64,000 bases of DNA from JAIBJN01 sp963748205 (GTDB taxonomy: Bacteria > Actinomycetota > Thermoleophilia > Gaiellales > Gaiellaceae): NCBI GenBank assembly GCA_963748205.1, contig CAVVIB010000011.1:124001-188000 (forward strand), in the 5' to 3' direction. Each line of letters begins with the position of its first letter. The first letter of the stretch is position 1. Below are positions 54,947 through 63,429 of this stretch, piece after piece. Position numbers and translations under genes: made by a program. The notes under the pieces were generated by a model. That model did not search any database and was not told where the DNA came from. It saw only the letters and a list, made by a program, of their open reading frames with translations.

Positions 54947-54952
54947 ATGCTA
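54947..54952 (-). promoter_or_regulatory. -10 element just upstream of scpA
   Basis: TAGCAT, 7 nt before the scpA ATG, in the 19-nt gap after lgt. Leaderless layout. Confidence 0.45.
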
Positions 54953-54958
54953 GTCGCG

Positions 54959-55870
54959 CTACCGGACGCGGCCCTTGGGGATCGCCATCGTCGGCCCCTC
55001 GGGCGGCGGCGGAGGCTCGCTCTTCTTCGGGCGCTCCCGTTGCTCGCGGCGCTGCGACCACACGAAGCCGAGGACGGCGAGGGCGAAGACGACGATCGAG
55101 ACCCAGGCGTTCAGGCGCAGGCCGAGCCACTCGTGCGCCTCGTCGATCCGCAGGAGCTCCATGCCGAAGCGCCCGACGCAGTACCAGACCACGTAGAGGC
55201 AGAAGAGGCCCGGCGGCCTGATGAAGAAGCGCTTGTCGATCAGGAGCAGGAAGCCCACGCCGAGCAGGCACCACAGCGACTCGTAGAGGAAGGTCGGGTG
55301 GAAGGTCGCGTCGGAGAAGAGCGCCGGGTCCTGGTACTCGACCGGTCGGTTCGCGATGTCGATCTCGAGGCCCCACGGGAGGTCGGTGGGCTTGCCGAAG
55401 AGCTCCTGGTTGAAGTAGTTGCCCCAGCGGCCGATCGCCTGCGCGAGCAGAAGGCCCGGCGCGACCGCGTCCATGAAGGCGTAGATGCTCTCGCCGGCGC
55501 GCCTGACCACCCAGGCGCCGACGAGCACGCCGCCGGCGATGCCGCCCCAGATCCCGAGGCCGCCCTCCCAGACCGCGAAGGGCTCCCACCACTCCTCGTC
55601 GACCGTGCTCCAGCTCGTGATGACGTGGTAGATGCGGGCGCCGACGATCCCGCCGAGGACGCCCCACATGGCGACGCGGAACACGAGGTCGCCGCGCGGG
55701 TCGCGCCAGAAGGCCCAGCGCCCCGTCCATCGCCGTCCGGTCAGAATTGTCGCGGCGATGATGCCGAGGAGGAGCATCAGCCCATAGGCGTGCACCTGCA
55801 CGGGGCCGAGCTCGATCTCACCGCTCGACGGGCTCGGGATCGAGCCGATCAGTGTCCCCAGCACTGGCAC
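54959..55870 (-). CDS. lgt: Prolipoprotein diacylglyceryl transferase
   Basis: 303 aa membrane enzyme that attaches diacylglycerol to lipobox cysteines, for example that of the DUF3352 protein here. About seven helices; VHAYGLMLLLGIIAA, GGIVGARIYHV, GGLGIWGGIAGG and the Lgt signature GRWGNYFNQELFG are visible, then LYESLWCLL and GRFGMELLR. A charged, Pro-rich tail follows. GTG start with TAGTCT 8 nt upstream. Confidence 0.95.
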   Translation of the reverse strand: MPVLGTLIGSIPSPSSGEIELGPVQVHAYGLMLLLGIIAATILTGRRWTGRWAFWRDPRGDLVFRVAMWGVLGGIVGARIYHVITSWSTVDEEWWEPFAVWEGGLGIWGGIAGGVLVGAWVVRRAGESIYAFMDAVAPGLLLAQAIGRWGNYFNQELFGKPTDLPWGLEIDIANRPVEYQDPALFSDATFHPTFLYESLWCLLGVGFLLLIDKRFFIRPPGLFCLYVVWYCVGRFGMELLRIDEAHEWLGLRLNAWVSIVVFALAVLGFVWSQRREQRERPKKSEPPPPPEGPTMAIPKGRVR

Positions 55871-55878
55871 GGGCCGAG

Positions 55879-55884
55879 AGACTA
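55879..55884 (-). promoter_or_regulatory. -10 element just upstream of lgt
   Basis: TAGTCT, 8 nt before the lgt GTG; the same hexamer precedes dnaE. Confidence 0.45.
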
Positions 55885-55940
55885 CCGGCTCGCACCGCGG
55901 GATTCAGCGGCTAGGTGCCGCCGTCCCGTTAGCGCAAGGC

Positions 55941-56144
55941 CTAGACGAGGATCCGACGCGCGAGCTCGGGGGTGCAGCCCTGGCGCAGGAGGTTCGTGGC
56001 CAGGTGCAGGTCGACGTGGTTCAGGTCGGCCAGCTCCTGCGCGTGCTCCGGCGTGTAGCCGGCACGCACGAGCTCCTCGATCCGCCAAGCGCGCACCAGC
56101 TCCGCTTCGGGGTCAATTTTGATTTCGAGTTCAACCGCAGGCAT
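55941..56144 (-). CDS. Small conserved-looking protein of unknown function
   Basis: 67 aa, acidic N-terminus (MPAVELEIKIDPEAE) then a helical domain with two similar halves: WRIEELVRAGYTPEHAQELAD and HLATNLLRQGCTPELARRILV. This UBA- or TPR-like pattern (hydrophobic helix, G-[YC]-TPE turn, helix) suggests a protein-binding module. ATG behind CAGGAA. Single gene between lgt and a divergent small gene. No known family recognised with confidence. Confidence 0.7.
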   Translation of the reverse strand: MPAVELEIKIDPEAELVRAWRIEELVRAGYTPEHAQELADLNHVDLHLATNLLRQGCTPELARRILV

Positions 56145-56295
56145 TTCCTGTTCCTTCCGCTGATGTATCTCCACCTTCGGTTGTAGCGAATCCACGGTTG
56201 TCCCCCGAGCGGGTGAATGACCTCCCCTAACGCACGCTTAATACGCGTTTCATACCGAGAGGAAGATCGTGCGGCCCGGTCGGCGTCTAGTAGGC

Positions 56296-56517
56296 ATGAA
56301 ACCTCGCCGCCACACCCTGCTCGACCTCCATCCGGCCGCGTTCCTCGGCTCCTTCGTGGGCGGAGACCCTCAGGACGTCTCGCCCGTCGACGCCGAGCCC
56401 GACACGACCGTTCCCGAGCCGCGTGCGCTCGGGCGTCTCACCGCCAAGCTGCGTCGCCGCCGCGAGCGCGCCGCCTCCTGGGCCCGCGCCCAGAGCGGCG
56501 ACCTGCCGCTCGGCTAG
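56296..56517 (+). CDS. Small basic hypothetical protein
   Basis: 73 aa: MKPRRHTLLDLHPAAFLGSF, an acidic middle (DAEPDTTVPEP), and a basic C-terminus (LTAKLRRRRERAASWARA). No family recognised. ATG with AGTAGG upstream. Divergent from the 67-aa gene (about 150 nt gap with AT-rich promoter-like stretches) and convergent with dnaE, 4 nt apart. Coding is likely but not certain. Confidence 0.55.
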   Translation: MKPRRHTLLDLHPAAFLGSFVGGDPQDVSPVDAEPDTTVPEPRALGRLTAKLRRRRERAASWARAQSGDLPLG

Positions 56518-56521
56518 CGGG

Positions 56522-59500
56522 CTAGCGGATCGCCGCTTCGCCGAGGAGCGCCTTCACCTCGGCGTAGAAGTCCGGCTCGGGACGCACCCTGAACTGGGCG
56601 CCGAACGCGTAGGTCTGCGGGCCGACGGAGGTCTCGAGCTCGAGCACGACCTCGGCCTCGCCCGGGAAGCTGCGCACGACGTCGGCCAGCTCCCTGATCG
56701 TCCCGGCGGGCGCCTTGCGCGCGTCGAGGCGCAGGCGCACCTCGCCCTTGTCGGACGACGCCTCGAAGGGCGCGATCTCCATCGCGATCAGCTTCGTCTC
56801 CCCCTCCTTGTGGTCGACGCGGCCCTTGATGACCAGGACGCGGTCGGCCTCGAGCAGCTCGCGCGCGGCCGCGTAGACGGAGTTGAAGACGACCGTCTCG
56901 AGCGACCCGGAGAGGTCGTCGAGCCGCAGGAAGACCATCGGCTCGCCCCTCTTCGTGGTCAGCTGCTTGATCGCCGCGACGATGCCGCCGACCGTGACGA
57001 CCTCGCCGTCGCGGCGCCGCTCGACCTCGGACATGCGGCAGTCCGTTTTGCGCCGCAGCTGGTCGCGCACCGAGTCGAGCGGGTGCTCGGAGACGTAGAG
57101 GCCGAGGCTCTCCTTCTCGAGCGCCAGGAGCTCCCGCTTCTCGAACTCCTCGGTCGAGATCTGCCGGTGGTGCTGGCGGCGGTCCTGCTGCTGCTCGCCG
57201 TCGCCGAGGTCGAAGATCGAGCTCTGCCCGGCGAGGCGGTCGGCGATGAGGCGGCCGCCGGAGACGAGGGCGTCCTCGAGCACCTCCAGCATCCCCCGGC
57301 GCGTCGAGCCGGTCGAGTCCAGCGCCCCGGCCTTGACCAGGCTCTCGAGCGCGCGCTTGTTCACCTGGCCGGGGTCGACGCGCTCGCAGAAATCCCAGAT
57401 CGAGGCGAACGGCCCGCCCTCCTCGCGCGCGGCGAGGATCGAGCGGACCGCGCTCTCCCCGACGTTCTTTACGGCGTTGAGGCCGAAGCGGATCTTGCCC
57501 TCGACCACCCGGAAGTCCTCGACGGAGACGTTCACGTCGGGCGGCTCGACCTCGATCCCCATCTCGTCGCACGCGGCGACGTAGAAGGGCACGCGGTCCT
57601 TCGTGCTCATCACCGAGGAGATCAGCGCGGCCATGTACTCCGCGGGCCAGTGCGCCCTGAGGTACGCGGTGCGGTAGGCGATCAGCCCGTAGCAGGCGGC
57701 GTGCGACTTGTTGAAGGAGTAGTCCTGCGCCTGCTCCATGTCCTTCCAGAGCTGGTTGGCGACCGAGGGCGTGACGCCGTTGGCGGCGCAACCCTCGAGG
57801 AACTTGTCCTTGAGGGACGCCATCAGCTTGTGGATCTTCTTGCCGATCGCCTTGCGCAGGTCGTCGGCCTCGGCGGGCGAGAAGCCGGCGAGCTGCTTGG
57901 CGATCTCCATGTACTGCTCCTGGTAGATGCAGATGCCGTACGTCGGCTCGGTGATGGGCCGGAGGCGATCGTCGAGGAAGGTCACCTGCTCGCCGCCGTG
58001 CTTGCGCTTCGCGTACCCGGGGATGTAGCCCATCGGGCCCGGGCGGTAGAGCGCGACGAGGGCGATGAGATCCTCGAACTCGGTCGGCTTGACGACCTTG
58101 AGTGCGTCGCGCATGCCCGAGGACTCGAACTGGAAGACGCCTGTCGACTCCCCGCGCGCGAGCATCTCGTACGTCTTCGGGTCGTCGAGCGGGATGGTCG
58201 CGATGTCGACGCCGCCGACGAGGTCGACGGCCTTGTCGATCACGTCGAGGTTGCGCAGGCCGAGGAAGTCCATCTTCAGGAGCCCGAGCGACTCCACGTC
58301 CTCCATCGCGAACTGGGTCACGACCTCCTGGTCGGCGCCCTTCTGCTGGAGCGGCAGGTACTCGGTCAGCGGCCGGTCGCCGATCACGACGCCGGCGGCG
58401 TGGATCGAGTCCTGGCGGACGAGCCCTTCGAGCGGCTTCGCCAGGTCGACGATCTGGCGGACGATCTCGTCGGCGTCGTAGGCCTGCTTCAGCTCCGACC
58501 CGGGCTTCATGCAGTCGTCGAGGTAGACCTTCGGCCCCTCGGGAATGAGCTTCGCGACCTTGTCGACGGTGCCGTACGGGATGTCGAGCACGCGGCCGGC
58601 GTCGCGCACGGCGGCGCGCGCCATCATCGTCCCGAAGGTGATGATCTGCGCCACCTGGTCGCGCCCGTACTTGTCGGAGACGTAGTTGATGACCCGGTCG
58701 CGGCCGTACACCGAGAAGTCGATGTCGATGTCGGGCATCGACTTGCGGCCCGGGTTGAGGAAGCGCTCGAAGAGCAGGTCGTACTTGATCGGGTCGATGT
58801 CCGTGATCTCGAGGGAGTAGGCCACGATCGAGCCGGCCGCCGAGCCGCGGCCCGGGCCGACCCCGATGCCGTTCGTCTTCGCGAAGCGGATGAAGTCCCA
58901 GACGATCAGGAAGTAGTCCGCGAAGCCCATCTCGCGGATCGTCTTCAGCTCGAACTTGAGGCGGTCCTGGAGCTCCGGCGTCACCGTTCCGTAGCGCTTT
59001 TGCAGGCCTTTTTCGCAGAGCTCGACGAGGTAGTCGAACGCCTCGCGCCCGTCCGGCGTCGGGAAGTGCGGCAGGTGGATGACGCCGAGCTCGATGGCGA
59101 CGGAGCAGCGCTCGGCGATCTCGAGCGTGCGCCTGACGGCCTCCGGATAGTCCGCGAAGTCCTGGGCCATCTCGGCCTGCGTCTTGAAGTAGAACTGGTC
59201 GGTGTCGAACTTCCAGTGGTTCGGGTTCGCGAGCGTGTCGCCGGACTGGATGCAGAGCAGCGCCTCGTGGGCCTGGGCGTCCTCGTGGCGGAGGTAGTGG
59301 ACGTCGCCGGTGGCGACGAGCGGAAGCCCCGTCGACTTGGACATCTCCGCGAGGGCCACGTTGATCGGCTTCTGCACCTCGAGGCCGGCGTCCTGGATCT
59401 CGAGGTAGACGCTGTCCTTCCCGAAGATGTCCGCGAGCCGCGTGACCTCGGCCTCCGCCTCGGGGCGGTTCCCGCTCTCGAGCGCCTTGCAGACGCGGCC

Positions 59501-59905
59501 CGAGAGGCAGCCGGAGAGCGCGATCAGGCCCTTCGAGTGTGAGCCGAGCAGCTCCCAGTCGACCCGCGGCTTGTAGTAGTAGCCCTCGAGAAAGCCGGCC
59601 GAGGCGAGCTTGATCAGGTTCGCGTAGCCCTCGTTCGACTCCGCGAGAAGCGTGAGGTGCGCGTAGCCCTTCTTCTGGGCCTTGCGGTCGTCGGCGACGT
59701 AGACCTCGCAGCCGAGCAGCGGCTTCACGCCCTGCTTCCCGGCCTCCTTGTAGAGCTCGACCGCGCCGGCGAGGCTCCCGTGGTCGGTGAGCGCGACGGC
59801 CGGCATCTCCAGCTCCGCGGCCCTCGCGGCCAGCTCCGGGATCCGGCAGGCTCCGTCGAGGATCGAGTACTCGGAGTGGACGTGGAGGTGAACGAACTCG
59901 GCCAT
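56522..59905 (-). CDS. dnaE: DNA polymerase III alpha subunit
   Basis: 1127 aa replicative polymerase, intact. PHP domain at the start (FVHLHVHSEYSILDGACRI, with metal-type His residues), C-family catalytic core with GPGRGSAAGSIVAY and the catalytic Asp pair in MPDIDIDFSV, a helix-hairpin-helix region (GLNAVKNVGESAVRSIL), an OB fold (GGIVAAIKQLTTKRGEPMVF) and a C-terminal tau-binding tail. ATG start; TAGTCT 12 nt upstream. DnaE1 type; no error-prone DnaE2 features. The DUF998 gene lies 15 nt upstream. Confidence 0.97.
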   Translation of the reverse strand: MAEFVHLHVHSEYSILDGACRIPELAARAAELEMPAVALTDHGSLAGAVELYKEAGKQGVKPLLGCEVYVADDRKAQKKGYAHLTLLAESNEGYANLIKLASAGFLEGYYYKPRVDWELLGSHSKGLIALSGCLSGRVCKALESGNRPEAEAEVTRLADIFGKDSVYLEIQDAGLEVQKPINVALAEMSKSTGLPLVATGDVHYLRHEDAQAHEALLCIQSGDTLANPNHWKFDTDQFYFKTQAEMAQDFADYPEAVRRTLEIAERCSVAIELGVIHLPHFPTPDGREAFDYLVELCEKGLQKRYGTVTPELQDRLKFELKTIREMGFADYFLIVWDFIRFAKTNGIGVGPGRGSAAGSIVAYSLEITDIDPIKYDLLFERFLNPGRKSMPDIDIDFSVYGRDRVINYVSDKYGRDQVAQIITFGTMMARAAVRDAGRVLDIPYGTVDKVAKLIPEGPKVYLDDCMKPGSELKQAYDADEIVRQIVDLAKPLEGLVRQDSIHAAGVVIGDRPLTEYLPLQQKGADQEVVTQFAMEDVESLGLLKMDFLGLRNLDVIDKAVDLVGGVDIATIPLDDPKTYEMLARGESTGVFQFESSGMRDALKVVKPTEFEDLIALVALYRPGPMGYIPGYAKRKHGGEQVTFLDDRLRPITEPTYGICIYQEQYMEIAKQLAGFSPAEADDLRKAIGKKIHKLMASLKDKFLEGCAANGVTPSVANQLWKDMEQAQDYSFNKSHAACYGLIAYRTAYLRAHWPAEYMAALISSVMSTKDRVPFYVAACDEMGIEVEPPDVNVSVEDFRVVEGKIRFGLNAVKNVGESAVRSILAAREEGGPFASIWDFCERVDPGQVNKRALESLVKAGALDSTGSTRRGMLEVLEDALVSGGRLIADRLAGQSSIFDLGDGEQQQDRRQHHRQISTEEFEKRELLALEKESLGLYVSEHPLDSVRDQLRRKTDCRMSEVERRRDGEVVTVGGIVAAIKQLTTKRGEPMVFLRLDDLSGSLETVVFNSVYAAARELLEADRVLVIKGRVDHKEGETKLIAMEIAPFEASSDKGEVRLRLDARKAPAGTIRELADVVRSFPGEAEVVLELETSVGPQTYAFGAQFRVRPEPDFYAEVKALLGEAAIR

Positions 59906-59917
59906 GCGCGCCGCGCC

Positions 59918-59923
59918 AGACTA
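59918..59923 (-). promoter_or_regulatory. -10 element just upstream of dnaE
   Basis: TAGTCT, 12 nt before the dnaE ATG, at the end of the DUF998 gene. Identical hexamer to that of lgt. Confidence 0.4.
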
Positions 59924-60559
59924 CCGAGCCGGTCCGACGGTTCCTCGGTCCGCGATGCGCAGCAGCCGCCACGCGATCAGGGCCAGCCAGAGGAACCAGC
60001 CGATGCTCGCGGCCCGCGTCGCGGCGCCGTTCCCGATGATGCTGAAGAGGACGCTGATGCCGATCACGGCCGGCACCGCAAGAAGGGTGGGAAGCCACAG
60101 ATCCCGCCACTCCGGCCGCCGTCTGAATGCGAACGCGAGCACCGGCGGGACAATGAAGAGGAGCGCCGCCGCGATCCCCGACTCGATCCCATGGGCATCG
60201 GCCTGCCAGGAGTCGTTCTCGCAGCCGGCGTCTATCCCGCGGCAGTCGAGCCGGAGGAAGCCCTCCGAGAACCTGAGGACGCCGAGCACGGCCAGGCCGC
60301 CTGCGCCGAGCCGCGCGAGCCAGCCGGTTCCGAGCGCACGCCACATGCCGAGCGCGAACCCGAGCATGAGCAGGCCGCAGAGGTTCGAAGCGACTTGGTT
60401 GTAGAGCCAGGCGCTGTCGGCCGTCTGCGCGCCGATGTCGCTGATGTTGTCGTCGGCTGGGCTGAACGCGTCCGGTTGGGCGAGGTCGCCGAGCACGAGG
60501 CCGACGACGAAGGTGACCGGTGCGAGCAGCCCACAGATCGCGGCGGCGCGGAGCGGCAC
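59921..60559 (-). CDS. DUF998 family membrane protein
   Basis: 212 aa, about six membrane helices (AAAICGLLAPVTFVVGLVLG, LCGLLMLGFALGMW, LAALLFIVPPVLAFAF-like stretches). NISDIGA and DCRGIDAGCENDSW with Cys pairs match DUF998. The function is unknown. Start at a GTG or ATG before PLRAAAICG. Lies just upstream of dnaE. Confidence 0.8.
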   Translation of the reverse strand: MPLRAAAICGLLAPVTFVVGLVLGDLAQPDAFSPADDNISDIGAQTADSAWLYNQVASNLCGLLMLGFALGMWRALGTGWLARLGAGGLAVLGVLRFSEGFLRLDCRGIDAGCENDSWQADAHGIESGIAAALLFIVPPVLAFAFRRRPEWRDLWLPTLLAVPAVIGISVLFSIIGNGAATRAASIGWFLWLALIAWRLLRIADRGTVGPAR

Positions 60560-60571
60560 CCCGCGAGTTTC

Positions 60572-60757
60572 TCAGACCCGCGGTCGGCTGACCACGCGGG
60601 CAGCTGCCAGGAGGACGATGGCAGTGATCGCGACGAACAGGGAGTACGGCCGCACCCAGCTCGGTTCGCCCCAGACCCAGACCACGGCCAGGGCCGGAGG
60701 GGCGACCCAGAGCGTCAGCGCCGAGCGGCAGAGCCGCCGGCCAAAGGCGGGCTCCAT
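60572..60757 (-). CDS. Small membrane protein
   Basis: 61 aa with two hydrophobic segments (LTLWVAPPALAVVWVWG and YSLFVAITAIVLLAAARVV). Start placed at ATG 60757 (MEPAFGRRLC), 26 nt after the EamA gene; a longer reading would overlap that gene. Unknown family; probably cotranscribed with the DUF998 gene 12 nt downstream. Confidence 0.55.
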   Translation of the reverse strand: MEPAFGRRLCRSALTLWVAPPALAVVWVWGEPSWVRPYSLFVAITAIVLLAAARVVSRPRV

Positions 60758-60782
60758 CGCCTGAAGGTAGGACGCGGGTCGG

Positions 60783-61655
60783 CTAGACCGGCTCGCGGTG
60801 GACGCCGACACCGCCGACGACGAGAGCCACCCCGAGCACCTCCGGCACCGTCGGGATCTGCGCCAGGACGACGATCCCGATCACCGTTGCGGTCGCCGGG
60901 AGGAGCGAGACGAGCAGCGCGTAGGTCGCCCGGCGCATCCGCGCCATGGCGAGCTGGTCGCAGACGTACGGGATCACCGACGACGTGATGCCGACCCCGA
61001 TCCCCGCGGCGAGGGCGATCGGGTCGACCAGCGCGGGCACCGCGTCCCAGCCGCCGAGCGGCGTCGCCACGACGCACGCGATCAGCATCGCCGCCGCAAG
61101 CCCGTCGATCCCGCTCATCTCAGAGTTCTGGGCGACGCGGTGCGCGAGGACGATGTAGAGCGCGAAGAGCGCCGCGTTGGCGAACGCGAACGCCATCCCC
61201 ACCGGCTCCGAGGTCAGCTGCACGTCGGTGAGCAGGTACACGCCGCCGACAGCGAGCACGAGCGCGGCGCCGTTGCGGAGCGTTCGCGCCCCGATGGCCG
61301 CGAGCACGATCACCGGCAGGAACTCGATCGCCGCGACGGTGCCGAGCGGCAGGCGGTCGATCGAGATGTAGAAGCAGACGTTCATGAACGCGAGCACGGC
61401 GCCCATCGCCAGGACGAGTCGGCGACCGGAGAGGTCGAGCGCGGCGAGGGTCCGCCAGGGCCGGCGCCAGAGCGCGAAGACGAGCGCGGCGCTGGCGATC
61501 CGCAGCCACGCGACCCCGAGCGGCTCGACGAGCGCGAAGAGCAGCACGGCGAAGGCCGGGCCGAGGTAGTGGAACACCGCGCTGCCGACGAAGTACGTCG
61601 CCGGAGGGACGCTGTCGACGCGCCGGGTGAACCGTCCGGGATGCGCCATCTCCAT
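60783..61655 (-). CDS. EamA/RhtA family transporter
   Basis: 290 aa drug/metabolite transporter with about ten helices in two EamA repeats (first from VGSAVFHYLGPAFAVLLFAL, second from GMAFAFANAALFALYIVLAH). RhtA-type members export threonine or homoserine. ATG start. Divergent from an Lrp/AsnC regulator 92 nt away, which suggests amino-acid-dependent control, an arrangement seen for many amino acid exporters. The substrate is inferred, not shown. Confidence 0.85.
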   Translation of the reverse strand: MEMAHPGRFTRRVDSVPPATYFVGSAVFHYLGPAFAVLLFALVEPLGVAWLRIASAALVFALWRRPWRTLAALDLSGRRLVLAMGAVLAFMNVCFYISIDRLPLGTVAAIEFLPVIVLAAIGARTLRNGAALVLAVGGVYLLTDVQLTSEPVGMAFAFANAALFALYIVLAHRVAQNSEMSGIDGLAAAMLIACVVATPLGGWDAVPALVDPIALAAGIGVGITSSVIPYVCDQLAMARMRRATYALLVSLLPATATVIGIVVLAQIPTVPEVLGVALVVGGVGVHREPV

Positions 61656-61747
61656 GGAGAAATTGTCGCCGCAGAGCTACGATTCCGGAATGGCCGACCG
61701 AAGGCGTTACCGGCCACTTGCCTGCAAATGGAAGGACTTGTGAGTCC

Positions 61748-62213
61748 ATGGCTTACGAAAACCAGCTCCTGGACGAAACCAACCGTCGGATCATCGAAGA
61801 GCTCCAGGCCGAGGCACGGCTCACGATGGCCGAGCTCGGCCGCCGCGTGAACCTGTCCCCGCCGGCCGTGGCCGACCGCGTGCAGCGGCTCGAGCGCGCC
61901 GGCGTCATCACCGGCTACCACGCCACCGTCGACCCGAAGGCGATCGGCTACCCGCTCGCCGCGGTCGTGCGGGTCCGCCCCGCCTCGCGCCAGCTCCACA
62001 AGATCCCGGAGGTCGCGCGCGAGGTCCCCGAGGTGGTCGAGTGCTACCGCATCACCGGCGAGGACTGCTTCTTCGTGAAGCTCCACCTGCGCGCGATGGA
62101 GGACCTCGAGCCGATCCTCGACCGCTTCGTCCAGTACGGGCCAGACGACGACGTCGATCGTGCACTCGGCGCCGGTTTCGCCGCGGCCACTTCCTGTCAA
62201 CGGCGACAGGTAG
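61748..62213 (+). CDS. Lrp/AsnC family transcriptional regulator, one frameshift
   Basis: About 154 aa. N-terminal helix-turn-helix (LLDETNRRIIEELQAEAR, LTMAELGRRVNLSPPAVADRV) and C-terminal amino-acid-sensing domain (GYHATVDPKAIGYPLAAVVRV, VVECYRITGEDCFFVKLHL, LEPILDRFVQYG). One extra C near 62140 shifts the frame; corrected, it ends QTTTSIVHSAPVSPRPLP as usual for the family and stops at TAG 62211. ATG 61748 behind GGAAGGA. A TTGC-CT-GCAA sequence upstream is a possible operator. It probably controls the divergent EamA gene. Confidence 0.88.
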
Positions 62214-62215
62214 CG

Positions 62216-63344
62216 CTAGAGAGCGCGCGCGAGGCGGTCGAGCCCCGCGTCGAGGCGCTCGTCGGGCGTCGCCAGCGAGATGCGCGCCCAGCCTTCTCCC
62301 TGTGCGCCGAACCCCTCGCCCGGAGCGACCGCGATCCGGTGCTCGGCGAGGATCCGCTCCGGCGTCAGGCCCTCCGGAAGGGGCCACCACACGTAGAACG
62401 TCGAGTCCGACCTGGTGTCGGGGACGACGCGCTGGACGCGGGCGCGCCGCGCCTCGTAGAGCGCCCGGCGCTCCTCGACGCTCTCCTGCGGGCCGGTCAG
62501 CGCGGCGACTCCGGCCTCCTGGATCGGCCGGAACACCCCCGCGCGCACGTGGTCGGCGAGCAGGTTCACGCGCTCGACGATCTCCGCGTTCCCGAGCACG
62601 AAGCCGAGCCGCCAGCCGGCCATGCCGTACGTCTTGGACATGGAGAACATCTCCACGCCCACCTCCTTGGCACCCGGCTCGGCCAGGAAGCTCCGGGGCT
62701 CGAGGCCGTCGAACATGAGGTCGCCGTACGCGAAGTCGTGGACGATCGCGGCGCCCGTGCGGTTCGCGTAGGCGACGGCCTCGGCGAAGACGCCGGGAGG
62801 CGCCGAGGCGGCGCACGGGTTGGACGGGTAGTTGAGGTAGAGCGCGGCGACGTTCTCGGTCGGCGCGGCGTCGAGGTCGGGCGCGAAGGCCGCGTCCGGG
62901 TCGAGCGCGACGCGCACCTCCTTGGCGGCCGCGAGCGCGACGCCCGACGTGTAGTCCGGGTAGCCGGGATCCGGGAGCAGGATCGTCTGGCCGCGCTCGG
63001 CGAGGCAGAGGGCGAGCTCGACGATCGCCGTCTTCGTCCCGGGCACGACCGCGACCTCGCGCTCGGGGTCGAGCTCGACGCCGTAGACGTCGCGGTAGCG
63101 GGCGGCGATCGCCTCCCTCAGCGCGGGGATCCCGCGGAACGGCGGGTAGCCGTGCGCGACGGGGTCGCGGCCGGCACGGGCCAGCGCCTCGACGACGTGC
63201 TCGGGCGGGCCGGTGTCAGGGTTGCCGCGGCCGAGGTCGATGACCTCCTCCCCCTCCTGCGCCGCCGCGGCCGCCACGCGCGCGAGGAGCCCGGCGAAGT
63301 ACTGCGCCGGGAGGCGGTCGATGCGGTCAGGCGCGAGGGCGCAC
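62216..63344 (-). CDS. Class I/II PLP aminotransferase (LL-diaminopimelate aminotransferase/PatA-like), one frameshift
   Basis: About 376 aa fold type I enzyme. DLGRGNPDTGPPEHVVEAL, YPPFRGIPALREAIA, YLNYPSNPCAASA, the Schiff-base Lys in MFSMSKTYGMAGWRLGF, and FYVWWPLPEG are visible. It may transfer amino groups in lysine or methionine metabolism. The natural N-terminus (MRLAPDRIDRLPAQYF) is reached from GTG 63344 if one extra C near 63337 is removed; TAGCAT lies 7 nt before that GTG. The longer TTG reading from 63412 looks non-coding. Convergent with the Lrp gene. Confidence 0.85.
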
Positions 63345-63351
63345 GGCGACG

Positions 63352-63357
63352 ATGCTA
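63352..63357 (-). promoter_or_regulatory. -10 element upstream of the aminotransferase
   Basis: TAGCAT, 7 nt before GTG 63344; it supports the corrected start and the leaderless pattern. Confidence 0.4.
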
Positions 63358-63429
63358 GTGCGTTCCGTCCGGGGGGTTGACCTTTGCGGCACGAGTGCCG
63401 ATGACGCACCAACGGCGGCGGCCCAAGCC

